Under the pieces are notes generated by a model. That model was not told where the DNA came from. It made no database searches and saw only the letters and a list, made by a program, of their open reading frames with translations. 64,000 nucleotides of DNA. Source: Pollenia angustigena (lineage: Eukaryota > Arthropoda > Insecta > Diptera > Polleniidae). Position 1 is the stretch's first letter, and each line of letters starts with the position of its first letter. The stretch spans positions 7,216,945-7,280,944 of the forward strand of contig OV884059.1 of the NCBI GenBank assembly GCA_930367215.1, in the 5' to 3' direction. Below, piece by piece: positions 12,261 to 23,651 of this stretch. Position numbers and translations under genes: made by a program.

Positions 12261-13060
12261 CATTATAACTCTCTACTTATATCAACTTTGTTATTAAAAT
12301 TTCCTTAAAGTCAAACAAAAGTTTATTAAAATTAATTTTCTTTGTCAAAATAATTGAATTAGCTTCCCACTCAACTCCTTTCTTGCCACTCAACATCTTG
12401 CCTTAAATACTAACATTAAATTGATTTAAATATTTAAAATTCTTATGCGCTTTCACACCTTTCTAAAGCATAAAAGAGATATTTCAAAAAAAAATTCCAT
12501 GATTGACTTAAATATTTTAGTAAGTAGTATGACATTTCCCCTTAGCACTCCAAAAATTTATTTCCAGTGAAAGTCAATGTGATTTAAAGCGTTTAAAAAA
12601 ATTCTTTTTTTTCAATTTGAAAAGAAAAAACTGCAAAGTAATTGAACATTTAAGTAGCTCGATTTCCGTTTCCTTAAAAGAAATACTCTTAAACACCGCC
12701 CTTGAACAGCCCAAAGCCATAAGAACTTTTCTCATGAAGTAGACAAAAAAACACTTCCTTTGGAAAAAGGCAAGTGCTTAAGGTATGAATGGCAAGCAAC
12801 TAAATAAAAATGGGGGACAAATAAAAAAAACAGGTGAGGTAATAAATTGAAATCAAAAATAAAATACCTGTTGGCAGTTTTAAAAATTAAAATTAATTTT
12901 TAAATTTCCTTTAAAATTTCCGATATAAGGGACTTAAATAAATAGGAATAAGGCATAAGAAACTAAGCAAAAACTCTATAAAAATCTAGTCATTGATAAC
13001 ATTTTTTTATAATAAACTTTACACCGATAACTATTTAAATTTGTTCTGCCCTTAATTTCC
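12261..13060. other. Non-coding stretch between minisatellite blocks 2 and 3
   Basis: AT-rich sequence without monomers of the array and without a supported gene. Confidence 0.4.
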
Positions 13061-14390
13061 TAAACAAATTTTGTTGTAGCTTTATCTATCTACACAAAAG
13101 TTGTTGTCGCCTTTAAATTTCTATAAAAAAATTTTTATCGCCTTCAATTTTATAAAAAATTACTGCCTTAAATTTTCTGTAGAAATTTTCTGTTGATCTT
13201 AAATTTTCTATAAAAATTTTGTAAGGTTTAAGTGTTCTAATGAAAGTTTGTTGTCGCTTTAAATTTTCTATAGAAAATTAAGGGAATTTATGTATAACGA
13301 AAACATGACGCTTTTAATTTCATCACTTCTATTTTCTACAGTTAATTTATTGGCGCTTAAAATTCCTATAGAACATTTTTTGTACCTTTGAATTTTGCAA
13401 CAAAAAAAAAAAAAAAATGTTGTCACTCCTTAATTCTTTAGAAATTATTGTCGCCTTACTTTTTTACAGAAAATTTGTCGCCGCTTTTAAATTTCTACAA
13501 AAATTATGTAGCCGCCTTCAATTGTCTATAAATAATTTGTTGTCGCTTTAAATTTTCTATTAAAAATTTATTGTCGCTTTAAATTTTCTAATGAAAATTT
13601 GTTGTCGCTAATAAGTTTTCAATTGTCATCACTTTTTTTCTACAATAAATTTGTTGTCACTTTGAATTTCTGTAGAACATTTTTTGTCGCTTTTAAATTT
13701 ACAAAAAAAATGTGTTGTCATTTCTTTATTCTATAGAAATTGTTCTAGCCTTAAACTTTTTACACAAAAAATAACATTGCTTTTAAATTTCTATAAAAAT
13801 TTTGTTGCCGCCTTTAATTTTCTATAAATTCTTCTAGTCGCTTTGAATTTTCTTTTAAAAATTTATTGTCGCTTAAAATTATCTAATGAAAATTTGTTGT
13901 CGCTTTTAATTTTCCAAAAAAAATTGTCGTCACTTTTTTCCACAGTTAATTTATTGTCGCTTTGAATTTTTATAAAAAAAAATTATTGTCGCTTGGAAAT
14001 TTCTATAAAAAATATTTGTTGCTCTTAATTGTCTATAAAATTTATCGTTGGTTTTCAATTTCTATAAAAATATTGCTCTCGCCTGTAATTTGGAAAGAAA
14101 ATTTGTTGTTGCTTAAAATTTACAATGGAAATTTTATTGTAGCTTTAAAAAATTAACATTTGTTGTCGCTTTTAATTTTGCAAAATCAAATTATAATTCT
14201 TTAAAATCTAAAGAAAATATATTATGAATTTTAAATTATAAAGAAAATAAAATGTCGCTTTGAAATTTTTGTAAAAAATTTAAAAAGCTTTAAATTTTCT
14301 ATAGAAAATTTATCGTCGCTTTTATTTTTCTAAAACAAATGTTGTCGCCTACAATTTTGTATAAAAAATTTGTTTCCGCTTAATAACATA
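13061..14390 (+). repeat. Decayed minisatellite array, block 3
   Basis: About forty monomers of the same TTGTTGTCGCTT / AAATTTTCTATAGAAAA family as block 2, in the same orientation but more diverged and with more single-base length changes. A segment near 14,200-14,260 has drifted so far that only the AAAATTT core is recognisable. Confidence 0.75.
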
Positions 14391-14427
14391 TACTTTTAAA
14401 AGCATTAACTACGGTTTTAAGATGCAT

Positions 14428-14524
14428 TTTGCACTCGTTTAACTTGCATTTAAAAAAAGAAAAAACAAATTTTAAATTTTGTTTTCAAATGAAAGTTAAA
14501 CGAAAAAGTTTTGTGCTCGTCGTC
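14428..14524 (+). repeat. Foldback repeat family, copy 2
   Basis: Left half TGCACTCGTTTAACTTGCATTT and right half AAATGAAAGTTAAACG...TTTTGTGCTCGTCG are imperfect inverted complements around AACAAATTTTAAATTTTGTT. Order and words match copy 1 (4,301-4,369) and the palindrome centre (36,094-36,205). Confidence 0.5.
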
Positions 14525-15096
14525 AAAAAAAAAACTGGCAGTTATTTTACACAGATAACCAATTAAAACAAACTCTTTAACGCATTTCCTCTTGTATGAT
14601 TGAGTATGTGTATTTAGTTTTTTATTGCCAGGAAATGGAAACAGCTACCCTTTCTATCAACAACCCTTTTATAACAAAAAACAATTGGTTTTTCTTTCCT
14701 GTTTTAATGAAAAATTACCTTCAGGCCTTCTTCCTTTGTCTCTTTAGTTTTGGGCCAATTTATAAATTTCCTTATTAGTCTGTTTTCAATTTAATCTTAA
14801 AAGTAAATGGAGTCTCTTATTATTAAATAACTAGTTCTTTGTTGTTGTTTATTGTTTTGCAATTTCGTTCATAGAACTAATTTTAATTTAATTTCTCTAA
14901 TTGGTTTTTATTACATTTTCTTCTCCTGCTTTTTAGCTTTATTGGGAATTATAAGGGGAAAAAACACTTTTATGTGTTCCTTTAAAAAAGCTTCTCTTAA
15001 TTTGGTTTATTAACTCTTGTTATTGTTTATATTTTAAGTTGTTGTGGTTGTTTGCACTTTTTTCAAAACAAAACAAGACATAATTGTGGTTTTTGA

Positions 15097-16400
15097 CAGA
15101 GTTGCCAATTTAGCGCCTTTAGCGCTAGATTTAGCGCTTTTTAAGTGTCGAAAAGGCGCATATTTTTTCCTTAGCGCTTTTTTAAAAAAGAGCGCTAAAT
15201 TAGCGCTTTTATTGATACCCAAAATGTTTGTACTTTTTTTTGCAAACGTTTAAATCAAGACATATTAAACCAAAATTTGTTTCCGTTTTTTAAATACATA
15301 CTTTACTCTGAAAAGCATACTATACAAGGAAAGAAGTTTATTTTCTAAAGTAATCCATTAATTTTTTTTGTTCGTATTAAGTAAAACTTTCTAAAATAAA
15401 GAAACATTTTCTCATGATCAAAAGTTCACATTTTTGTTATTTGATCAAAAATTTCATTCAGCATTTATTTAAATTAGTCCGATTTAATTGATAATTTAAT
15501 AGAATGGAATTTCTTGCATCAAGAAACAAATGCTACCGATTTCTTTAAACTTTTCAGAAAATGCTCAAGAAAACTTGGTTTGATTCAATTAATTTTTAAT
15601 TAGATCGACATGTTAACATATCAATCAAAAGTTTCTTATTTTTATATTAAGTTTTCTTAAACTACACGTTTTTATGAAAAAATTTCAGGCTTACAATAAG
15701 AAATTTTTGGCTTGACGAGAAGGGTGCAAAATTTTCTTGGTTCAAGACATATTTTCTGGTGATTTAGTTAATAATTCTTTCCGGGTATATTTGAAATTAT
15801 CAGAAAAGGCTTTTTTAAAATGTTAATGTTTTATTAACATAGCACTGCAAAAAACAAACAAAAAGTCGGGGTAAAGAACTTGATTATGCGATTTTAATTG
15901 ACTTTAGCGTGCTGAGTCCAAATAGTCATTCAATCACGTCTAGTTAACATTTTGTTTACTGATCTTCATGATTTCCCGCCTTTTTTTATTCATAATGTAC
16001 CTGGATTTCTGATAATTGATAAAAAAAAAAGTGTGCATACTAATTTGCATGAAAAAATGGTCGCCATATGGTCGAAAATAATCATTTGTAAAAGATCAAA
16101 ATCGCACAAATCGTTCTCAAGCTATGATAAAATGTATGTAGCATAAATGCCTTATTTCGGTCGAAATATTAGTCTAGCCCATAAAAAACTCGACATGATA
16201 GGAAAAACTGAAAACGGATTGAACGGATTGTTATACTTTTGTATTTTATATATTTTTATTTCAAACGATTTTTTTTGACGGCCAGTGTAATTAATTAAAC
16301 TTATTTCTTAAACATTTCATTAAGTTTTTTATTTAGCGCTTTTTAGCGCTTTTTGATTTGGGCCACGGCGCTTTTTAATTAGAAATAGTTCACAACCCTG
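15097..16400. mobile_element. Non-autonomous hAT element with 8-bp target duplication
   Basis: The left end reads CAGAGTTGCCAA and the right end, reversed, reads CAGGGTTGTGAA, the CAG-starting inverted ends typical of hAT elements. GTTTTTGA (15,089-15,096) and TTTTTTGA (16,401-16,408) flank it as an 8-bp duplication with one mismatch, which is the hAT hallmark. Both subterminal zones are packed with AGCGCT/AGCGCC words (15,110-15,210 and 16,334-16,374). Such repeated motifs are where hAT transposases usually bind. The 1.3-kb body has no transposase frame, so it must have been mobilised in trans. The small open frames inside are chance. Confidence 0.8.
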
Positions 16401-16408
16401 TTTTTTGA

Positions 16409-17090
16409 TGGTTCGTTTGAGAGAACTCAAACAGTTTTAATTTCAGTTTTCTCAATTCATTTTTAATGGTGTTTTGTGTGTGTGTGTGTGTAAGTTCTTT
16501 TTTATTAATTAAATTGCAGTGCAAACTTGATTTAAAAGAAGCTTAATAAATGTTATTCACGATTTTAAACTAAAACTAAAATAAGTTTATTTCTACGATT
16601 TTTGTTTAAATTTCACAAATATCATTATTATTATTTTGATTTTTAAAGCCATAACATTTATTTTATAACCATCCGTTTTCAAATTTTTTGCAACAACTAC
16701 ATCGCTCCAAGGAATATTTAACTTTTTTAATTGATTTAAATTGATATTGTTAGGAATTTAATTCAAAGAACTGTTTTTATAATATTAAATATAAATTATT
16801 TCTTTGCTTATTTCCCCAAAGAAATATCCAAGTATTTTATAATTTCATAAATTTAATAATTTACTTTTTAATGCTTAAAAGAAAAAGAAACGTACAATAA
16901 AATTTTACATACCTACACAAGAAAAACATTTACTTAAGTGTAAAAGACAATAAAATACATTTTCCTTAAAGGCTTTTTATGTTTTTAATAATGTAAACGT
17001 ATTGAAAGGATATAAAATAATTTTTTTTTTAATTTTTTTCGTACTTTCTTACAAAACAGGGATGGCAAATACAAAAACAGGAGAAAAAAT
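16409..17090. other. Non-coding stretch
   Basis: Starts with a (TG)n run at about 16,477-16,490. Otherwise AT-rich with no gene. ACAGGGATGGCAAATAC near 17,057 could be the CAGGGATG-type end of another hAT element, but no partner end was found. Confidence 0.35.
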
Positions 17091-17706
17091 TCAAGTTAAA
17101 AAGCTAAACGATAACAAGTTTTCTAAGGAAATTTTTTCTAAAGAAAATTATTATCGATGACAAGTTTTTAAAGAAATTTATTATTGATGACAAGATTTCT
17201 AAAAACTTAGCTATCAATGAAAAGTTTCCTAAACGAAATTGCTAACGATAGCAAGTTTTCTAAAGAAAATTTTTATCGATAAAGTTTCTAAAACAAATTC
17301 ATATCGATAACAAGTTTTATAAAAAAAGTATATCGATATCAAGTTTTCTAAAAATAAATAACTATCGATAACACGTTTTCTAAAGAAAATTATTATCGAT
17401 AGCAAGTTTTCTAAAGAAAATGCTTATCGATAAAAAGTTTTCTAAAGAAAATTCTCATCGATTACAAGTTTCTAAAAAAAATTATTTTCCCTTACAAGTT
17501 TTCTGAAGAAAGTTTTTATCGATAATAGGTTTTCTAGTTGTTATCGATAAAGAATTTCAAAAGAAAATTCATATCGATAACAAGTTTTGTAAAGAAATAT
17601 ATATCGATACCAAAAAATTATTATCGGTAACAAGTTTTCTAAATTATTGATTACAAGTTTTCAAAAAAAAGTTGTTATCGGTAGCAAGTTTTCAAAAGAA
17701 AAATTC
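17091..17706. repeat. Decayed minisatellite array, block 4 (ATCGATAACAAG subfamily)
   Basis: About nineteen monomers of ~31-33 bp of the form TATCGATAACAAG plus TTTTCTAAAGAAAATT. Aligned with block 1 (GCGACAACAAATTTTCTATAGAAAATT), the two are clearly the same repeat with base changes in the first third, so this is a diverged subfamily. Lone monomers of both types occur at about 18,283-18,360. Confidence 0.7.
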
Positions 17707-18854
17707 TGTTATTTGTTTTGCTCTGGATTTTTACTTTGTAAATTCCTGATTCTACATACTTTTGCTGCTTTCCAGCATTTGCATTACTAAGTTATATTGG
17801 GGTTTATAGGGTTAATTTTTGGTATTAGTCTGGCAAATGGTTTACAGACAATATCATCATCTGATGACACCTGATCATCATCAATTATGGTTGGAAGTTT
17901 GTAGTCATCATTTAACGGCACGTGATCGGTATCTTATAATAAAATCGGGAAATGCTTTTGATTGTAGCTTTCCGTTGTTTTAAGTAATATCAAACATATT
18001 ATACAAATTATATTTAAATGGACTTTTTAAAAAGTTTTGGTATGATTTCTTTCAATAAATCCTGAGCTACATAAGTGTTTAGAAATTGAGTTTCTCCCAC
18101 AAAACTGAAAATTCAGAAGCGATAGTTTTTTTGCTTCTTACATTTTATTTCTTTTGCAAGACCAAAAAAAGATTTTCTTTTGGATTTTTACATTGTTCGA
18201 AGTTTGAACGATGGATTCTGAAAAATTATCTTATAAAAGAAGTAATTGTTTTTGCAATATCGAAAAAAAAATATGACGGATTATCGATAACAAGTTATCT
18301 AAAGAAAATATAGGAGTTTGTTGTCACTAACATAAATATTCATTTTTTCTATAGAAATTTTTTAATCCATAATTATTTAAAATATTAAGTTTTCTATGCA
18401 AAAAAGTTTTTGGTACGGAAAACAAAAAAGTACTTTAAAATTTTTTTTTTAACATCTTTTTTAATTCCTCACTCTGCACAAGTTTCTTTGTGCTAAAATA
18501 TTTGTCTGCTTAAGTTTATAGTACGTCTGCAAACTTCTTCTGTTTTGTGTTTTTCTTTTACAAATACAATATTTATTAAGTTTGTTTGTATGTTTTGGGT
18601 CATATAATAAAGTTGTAAATGTTTTGAGGCATAAAATTCAATTGAATATGCCACCTAATGTAATAAAATATGGGAATTAACTTAGAAAATATGTAAATTT
18701 TACCAGCGAACTAGAAATAAACATATACAAATACAAAAACTTACACACACAAATACAATGCTTTATTTTTTATATTTGACTTGCCCATATTAACAGTTAT
18801 TTTCATATCCTCTCTCTTTCTCTTATAACTTAAACAAACACACGTTTACACCCA
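17707..18854. other. Non-coding stretch with stray minisatellite monomers
   Basis: No gene is supported. At 18,283-18,310 there is a single ATCGATAACAAG-type monomer, followed at 18,315-18,360 by a TTTGTTGTCACT...TTTCTATAGAAA monomer of the other subfamily. CATCATCTGATGACACCTGATCATCATC at 17,853-17,881 is a small GATGA-rich palindromic patch. Confidence 0.4.
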
Positions 18855-19212
18855 CCCTGCAAATAATAGAACCAGTCCAAACACGCGTGTAAAGAGTAGC
18901 CCACAAGGGACCAGGACTAGTCCAAAAGAAAAAACCTGGTCTATTTAACATTACGATGTCCTAGGAGAGGACCATATAACCCACCTTTGGACCACTAAGG
19001 AGTAGTTTAAAAAACTTCTCCAAAACTACTCAAGAGTATTAGTTTTGAAGTCGTTTAAAAACGAAAGCATGTCGTTAAAAAACGAAGACATGTCGTCTCA
19101 CTACAAACACTTTTTAACAATGACATGGTCCATGCTTGCATTACATCGGACCAGTCCATGGAGTTGTCCATTTTATCAAAATGGATCAGGTGGTCCAATT
19201 TTATTTGCAGGG
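18855..19212. mobile_element. 358-bp MITE, second copy of the CCCTGCAAAT family
   Basis: The ends are CCCTGCAAATAA and TTATTTGCAGGG. It is inverted relative to the copy at 4,660-4,975 and shares its whole length, including the paired GTCGTTTAAAAACGA / GTCGTTAAAAAACGA words. The flanking dinucleotides are CA on both sides instead of TA, so either the target differed or both copies of TA mutated. The 69-residue frame from 19,045 is not a gene. Confidence 0.7.
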
Positions 19213-19290
19213 CAGTGTTGCCTCTACCGAAATTTAATAGGGTTTTTTAATTAAAATAAAAAATATACTTACGTATTTTTATAACTATCG

Positions 19291-19514
19291 GGCCTGTTCT
19301 GAAAATCACGTGTTTTCCAATCACGTGCTTTTGAAATCACACGTGTGATTTTGTGGTGTTCTGAAAGTCATTCCGTTTTTGTGTTTCTCGGTTTTCTTTC
19401 GGCAATTGAAGATCACACCAAAACGGCACACTCAAATATCACACGTGTGAGTTTAGTAGGCACATGTGATTTTAAATCACGTGATTTGAGTTAAAGTGAT
19501 TTTCAGAACAGGCC
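19291..19514. mobile_element. 224-bp TIR element packed with CACGTG motifs
   Basis: GGCCTGTTCTGAAAATCAC at the left is the reverse complement of GTGATTTTCAGAACAGGCC at the right. The body carries repeated TCACGTG/ACACGTGT words (near 19,306, 19,322, 19,340, 19,441 and 19,480), which are perfect E-box palindromes. There is no coding sequence. No target duplication is obvious. It is probably a MITE. Confidence 0.7.
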
Positions 19515-20109
19515 TGTATTTTAGGAAAAAACTTAAAAAAAAATACGCATCTCCATATTGAAAAAAATACCGATTTTGGTAAGAAATAACCATACACGGC
19601 AACTCTGCTTGCACCAGGCAACAAGAAAAAAATGAAATATAATTTAATTTTTTTCTTAGTTTTGATTATGCTGTTTTTTAAGGGTAAAATGCCAATAACA
19701 ACAACAACTGGGGGCTTAAAGACAAAGATTGTTTGGCAATAAAACAAATATGCTAAAATTATAATATAATTGGTTTAAATTTAACGAATTAACCTAAAAG
19801 AAAAATTGAAGAACAATTTTACATAAAAGAAGTGTTGATAGATAAACAAGCGACAAAGTAAGCGACCATAAATTTTACATATTTGAAACTCTAAAATAAG
19901 ATTTTGATAAAAACTTTTAGATTTTTTAACGTTTTTTTTTTTTGAGATTTCGAAGAAAAAATACTTTTGGTGCAATCAAATACAAAATGGATTATACCTA
20001 ATAGGTATTGCCTATAGGAAAAACTGAAAATCGATTTATTCGAAAATACAGGTTTTTTAGTTGGACATTTTTCATCACAAAGGGACGGGTAGAAGAGAGC
20101 CGTACTAAA
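19515..20109. other. Non-coding stretch
   Basis: AT-rich with no supported gene. The open frames here are lysine/phenylalanine-rich chance frames. Confidence 0.35.
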
Positions 20110-20521
20110 ATGAAAATAGAACCATGATAGGTATTTTCCCGGGCCACTTATGATGGGCAGGATGGCGATGAGGTCTAACCTGTCGGATATGTCCGGGTTG
20201 TATGTGTGAGGACCCGGAATAGCTGGAGACAGCTGAGAACATTTTTTTTACAGGCTGCAGAACAGCAGGATGAGGTGGGTGGTAGTCAATTTTTAGGGAT
20301 TCGTGATGGGAAGGACCTGGCTGCGCAACAGGAGTCTGGGTACTACATATACATAGGGCAGTTTTCGCCACTACATTCCACTACTTTCTCCTTTGACTTT
20401 TTATTTCACTTTACTTCCTTGTCTCTTCCAACGAACAACTAAGGCGTCACAATGGACCATAATGGTCACTGAATAAAAGTGCGAAGTTGACTTCGAACCA
20501 ACCTTTAAAACTTACCTAACC
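20110..20521 (+). mobile_element. 3'-end fragment of the same non-LTR family as 2,526-3,137
   Basis: The last part (CACAATGGACCATAATGGTC...AAGTG...) matches the last ~100 bp of the 2,526-3,137 insertion, including a pyrimidine-rich lead-in and a CCTAACC end. The first 250 bp are comparatively G+C-rich and may be the 3' part of ORF2 with frame damage. No target duplication was identified. Confidence 0.45.
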
Positions 20522-20990
20522 TATTATGTAAAAAGGTAAAACACTTAAAAATTATTGCCGTTTTTTTTATACCCTCCACCACAATTAGTTGTGAAAAGGG
20601 TATATTAAGTTTGTCATTCCGTGTGAAACTTTTTTATTATTCATCTCAGACCCCATAAAGTATATATTAGGGTGACCGTTAAAATCAAAAGTTGGATTTG
20701 TTTAGGTCTCACTGGACAATTTGGTGGGTATTGATAAAAAAAACTACTCAACAAAATTTTTAGGACGATCGGCGAAGGCTAAGCCATCCCTCAAGACCGC
20801 CAAAGTTTGAGAAAAATCGTAAAGTCCGACTTGTATGACTTATATTTAGGAAAATATAATTTTTACATAAAAATCGTTTTCTAAGAAGTTTTTGTTAGTA
20901 AAGTTTCCAACAACTTTTGCCTTAACAAGTTTTCTGTAAAACTCATATTGAACAAAACCTAATTAAAATAAAAAGTAAACAGCAGCATTG

Positions 20991-22798
20991 ATTCGAATTT
21001 TTTCTTTAGAACTATTTTTTTCTTCAGCTTTAATATTTGTGTTTGTGTGCGTTTGCTTAAAAAAAAATGGTCAAACGCATATCATTTGTTTCTAACGTAC
21101 CGCTGTTGATAAAGTTAGTGCAATTGTACTTTTTTGTTACAATTCAAAGCCAAAAAGTACGGTGGTACCCCCGTGACTCATTTGGTACTATTTCCAAATT
21201 TTCAAACCTAAATATTTATAATTGATATAATATGACAACTCGTATTTACTGTCCAATGAATATAAACGAATTTCAGTGTTTGGTGCAAATGGTTTTGCCA
21301 AAGTGCAAAGGCAAAATTTCGTAGCGTTTTTATGAAATCTTAAGGAAACTCTGTGTATTTTGTTGTTGGATTTAACAAAACAGCTATGATATTTTGCATT
21401 TGCTCTTTGCAAGACCATTTGCAACAAACACTAAACTTCGCTATTGTGAATAGATTTTTGCACTTGATCATTGGACGATTGCATATGCCACATTCTAAAT
21501 CAAGTATCAGCGGCAGCATATAAGCCTTCATGCCAAAATATTATAAAAACAAAGGAACAAAATAGACCATATGTACCAATGGTTTCAAGTGTAACCGAAA
21601 CAAAAGTCTTTTTCTTTTATAAAAAAAAATTATTTATTACTATTAGGGTCGAAAAAGTACGATTTTAGAAGTTCGTAAGTACGATATTGGTTTTCTTATT
21701 TATCATCCCTGTAACATACCTGCACGCTTTCTTTATTCTTTAAGGGGGCTCTCATATAAAATTGTCAACACAGACTAGAAATATATTGAAGAAAAAGCCC
21801 CAGAACTGCCAAGGAATCGCCCCAAGGGGGATTAAATATATGACGGACCTTCATTAGTTTTTTGTGCTTAACATTTTCTTAAAACATACATACCCCTTTA
21901 GGGGGCTCCCATACAAATATGCCGGTTTAATATAATTCTTAAATTTGGCCACTGCATCGCCAAGATTGCCCTTAGTTGGGTCAAATGTATGACCAACCTC
22001 ACATAATTCGTTTTATCCCCATTGCCAAAAAAAATTTGGTTTCTAAAACGACTATTAGAAAAACCTATAACAATTGTTAAAGGTAATATTATTGTGGAAT
22101 TTCGTTTTTTTTTAGTTTATTTTATAAACTAACCCGTTTTTGAGTTACGCTGTGCAACCTCCTCCGTTTTCGAAATTTTGAAAACAAGAGCTTACCTAAA
22201 AAACGGTTAGCACCACTGAATTCAGCGTACCCGAATTAGGGTAAAACGCCAGGTGCCCGGCTGGTCGGTTTTTTTTTTAAATAAATAATAAAAATGTTTT
22301 TCAACAAAACTAATTCATAGAAAATGCGTTTCTTAAATGAATTAAAAATTAGATTTTTTAGTGGCTTATTCGATATTTTCAGTTTATTTTGTTTAATAAG
22401 AGATAAAGAAAATATTTTCTAAGTTATTAAACATAAAAGTCAAATTTCATGTAAAATTATAATTGTTCTCACACTTTGGTGGGCTTGAGAAACGGCTTAG
22501 CCTTCGCCGATCGTCCTAAAAATTTTTTTGAGTGGTTTTTTTATCAATACCCACCAAATTGGCGAGTGAGACCTAAATAAATCCAACTTTTGATTTTAAA
22601 TGTCACCCTAGGGTACCACCGTACTTTTAGGCTTTGAATTGTATCAAAAAAGTACAATTGCACCAACTTTATCAACCGAGGTACGTAAAAAACAAATGAT
22701 ATGCGTTTGACCATTTTTTTTTTAAGCAAACGCACACAAACACAAATATTAAAGCTGAAGAAAAAACAGTTCTAAAGAAAAAATTCGCATCAATGCTA
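20991..22798. mobile_element. 1.8-kb left-arm-only insertion with ~190-bp imperfect inverted ends
   Basis: The right arm runs straight from CAGCATT to AGTAGTGTG, while here 1.8 kb intervenes. The two ends (about 20,985-21,175 and 22,612-22,798) are ~190-bp inverted copies beginning AGCATTGAT(T/G)CGAATT. Just inside the right end (22,440-22,610) is an inverted copy of the palindrome's own outer repeat. A degenerate pair around CTTTAGGGGGCTC (about 21,750 and 21,895) lies in the body. No transposase frame was found. The exact insertion point is blurred because AGCATT belongs to both target and element end. Confidence 0.55.
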
Positions 22799-22858
22799 GT
22801 AATGTGTTAAGAGCGGTTCTACAGCACTTTTTTCATACAAAGTTAGGAGCATGTCGTA

Positions 22859-22972
22859 ACCCAGTAAACAATTTCATGTAAAAACTATCGCCTATATATC
22901 GCATATCTATCGCCTTCTTATCGCCTCCAATACAAATTTAGGAGCATGCAAGCAAACAATTGTTTGCTGGGT
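22859..22972. mobile_element. Small TIR element, CCCAGYAAACAATT ends
   Basis: ACCCAGTAAACAATT and AATTGTTTGCTGGGT are inverted ends with TA outside both. The body holds TATCGCC repeats. In the right arm (about 50,408-50,490) a ~40-bp deletion has removed one end. It is 114 bp here. Confidence 0.5.
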
Positions 22973-23021
22973 TATGCTATACATTCACTCTAGACAAATA
23001 AGGGTAAAAGGGAATTAGAAA

Positions 23022-23480
23022 AAATTTTGTTTATTTAGTGGCAGGTGTTAAATTTCTTCGTGTACGTGTCCTGAAGATTTTAAAATTTTGTGAGGGATGA
23101 TAATTTTACTTGTGCGTTTTCGTATTAAAGATAAAACTGATCGTGGAATAATTATTTTTAGTTTTTTCAGTTTTTGGGTGTGTTTAGAATAGTTAATGAG
23201 TTAATGAGTTTGTTGCATAGGTTTTCTAGTGACTTTTTGTATACATACCTCGGTAGGCTTGTGGGATAGTGAGCTAGTCTATTAGTATAAGGGTTGCATA
23301 TTTGATTCTCACCAGAGAATCTAGTCTGTTTCACTACAACGGACTAAGGATCTAAGCAACTATTGATCGGTTGTGTGTGTGTGTGTGTGTGTGTGTGTAT
23401 GATTGATAACGATTATTCATGTGAAAAGTAGGATTCCATCCACTTTTTTTTGTATCAACAGCAACCAGCTGCACATTAGC
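23022..23480 (+). repeat. Direct repeat flanking the Gypsy element, copy 1, with tRNA-like SINE segment
   Basis: A ~450-bp segment runs from TTTATTTAGTGGCAGGTG to CAACAGCAACC(A/G)GCTGCACAT. The same modules recur in shuffled order at 30,245-30,935, and both reappear reversed in the right arm. The stretch GGGATAGTGAGCTAGTCTA...GGTTGCATATTTGATTCTCACC resembles the A and B boxes of a tRNA-derived SINE, degenerate. A (TG)n run at about 23,368-23,398 interrupts it. Confidence 0.5.
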
Positions 23481-23601
23481 TATGTTTACATAATAAATCG
23501 GTTAAATATGCATAAATACGCAGAATTATATTACAAAAAACAGTAGAAAGTAACTTCTTGGTTAATATTTTTCCTTATCGTACTCTACTCCTCCTTATTT
23601 A

Positions 23602-23602
23602 T

Positions 23603-23649
<47 letters not shown>

Positions 23650-23651
23650 CT
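23602..23651. repeat. (CAA)n microsatellite
   Basis: About sixteen uninterrupted CAA units. The mirror position in the right arm (about 49,744-49,768) has only about eight GTT units, so this is one of the length differences between the arms. Confidence 0.9.

Noticed and set aside
15044..15253. Alanine/leucine-rich frame with LALLALD-like repeats
   Set aside because: Translation of the AGCGCT subterminal motifs of the hAT element.
17057..17075. CAGGGATGGCAAA as the left end of a further hAT element holding minisatellite block 4
   Set aside because: No partner end or 8-bp duplication could be located.
19045..19254. Small 'protein' repeated at 4,669-4,851 and 19,045-19,254
   Set aside because: Both lie in copies of a TA-targeted MITE with inverted ends. 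Similarity comes from the DNA element.
23239..23330. A functional tRNA gene
   Set aside because: Only degenerate A- and B-box words are present. The cloverleaf stems do not pair and the segment is part of a dispersed repeat.
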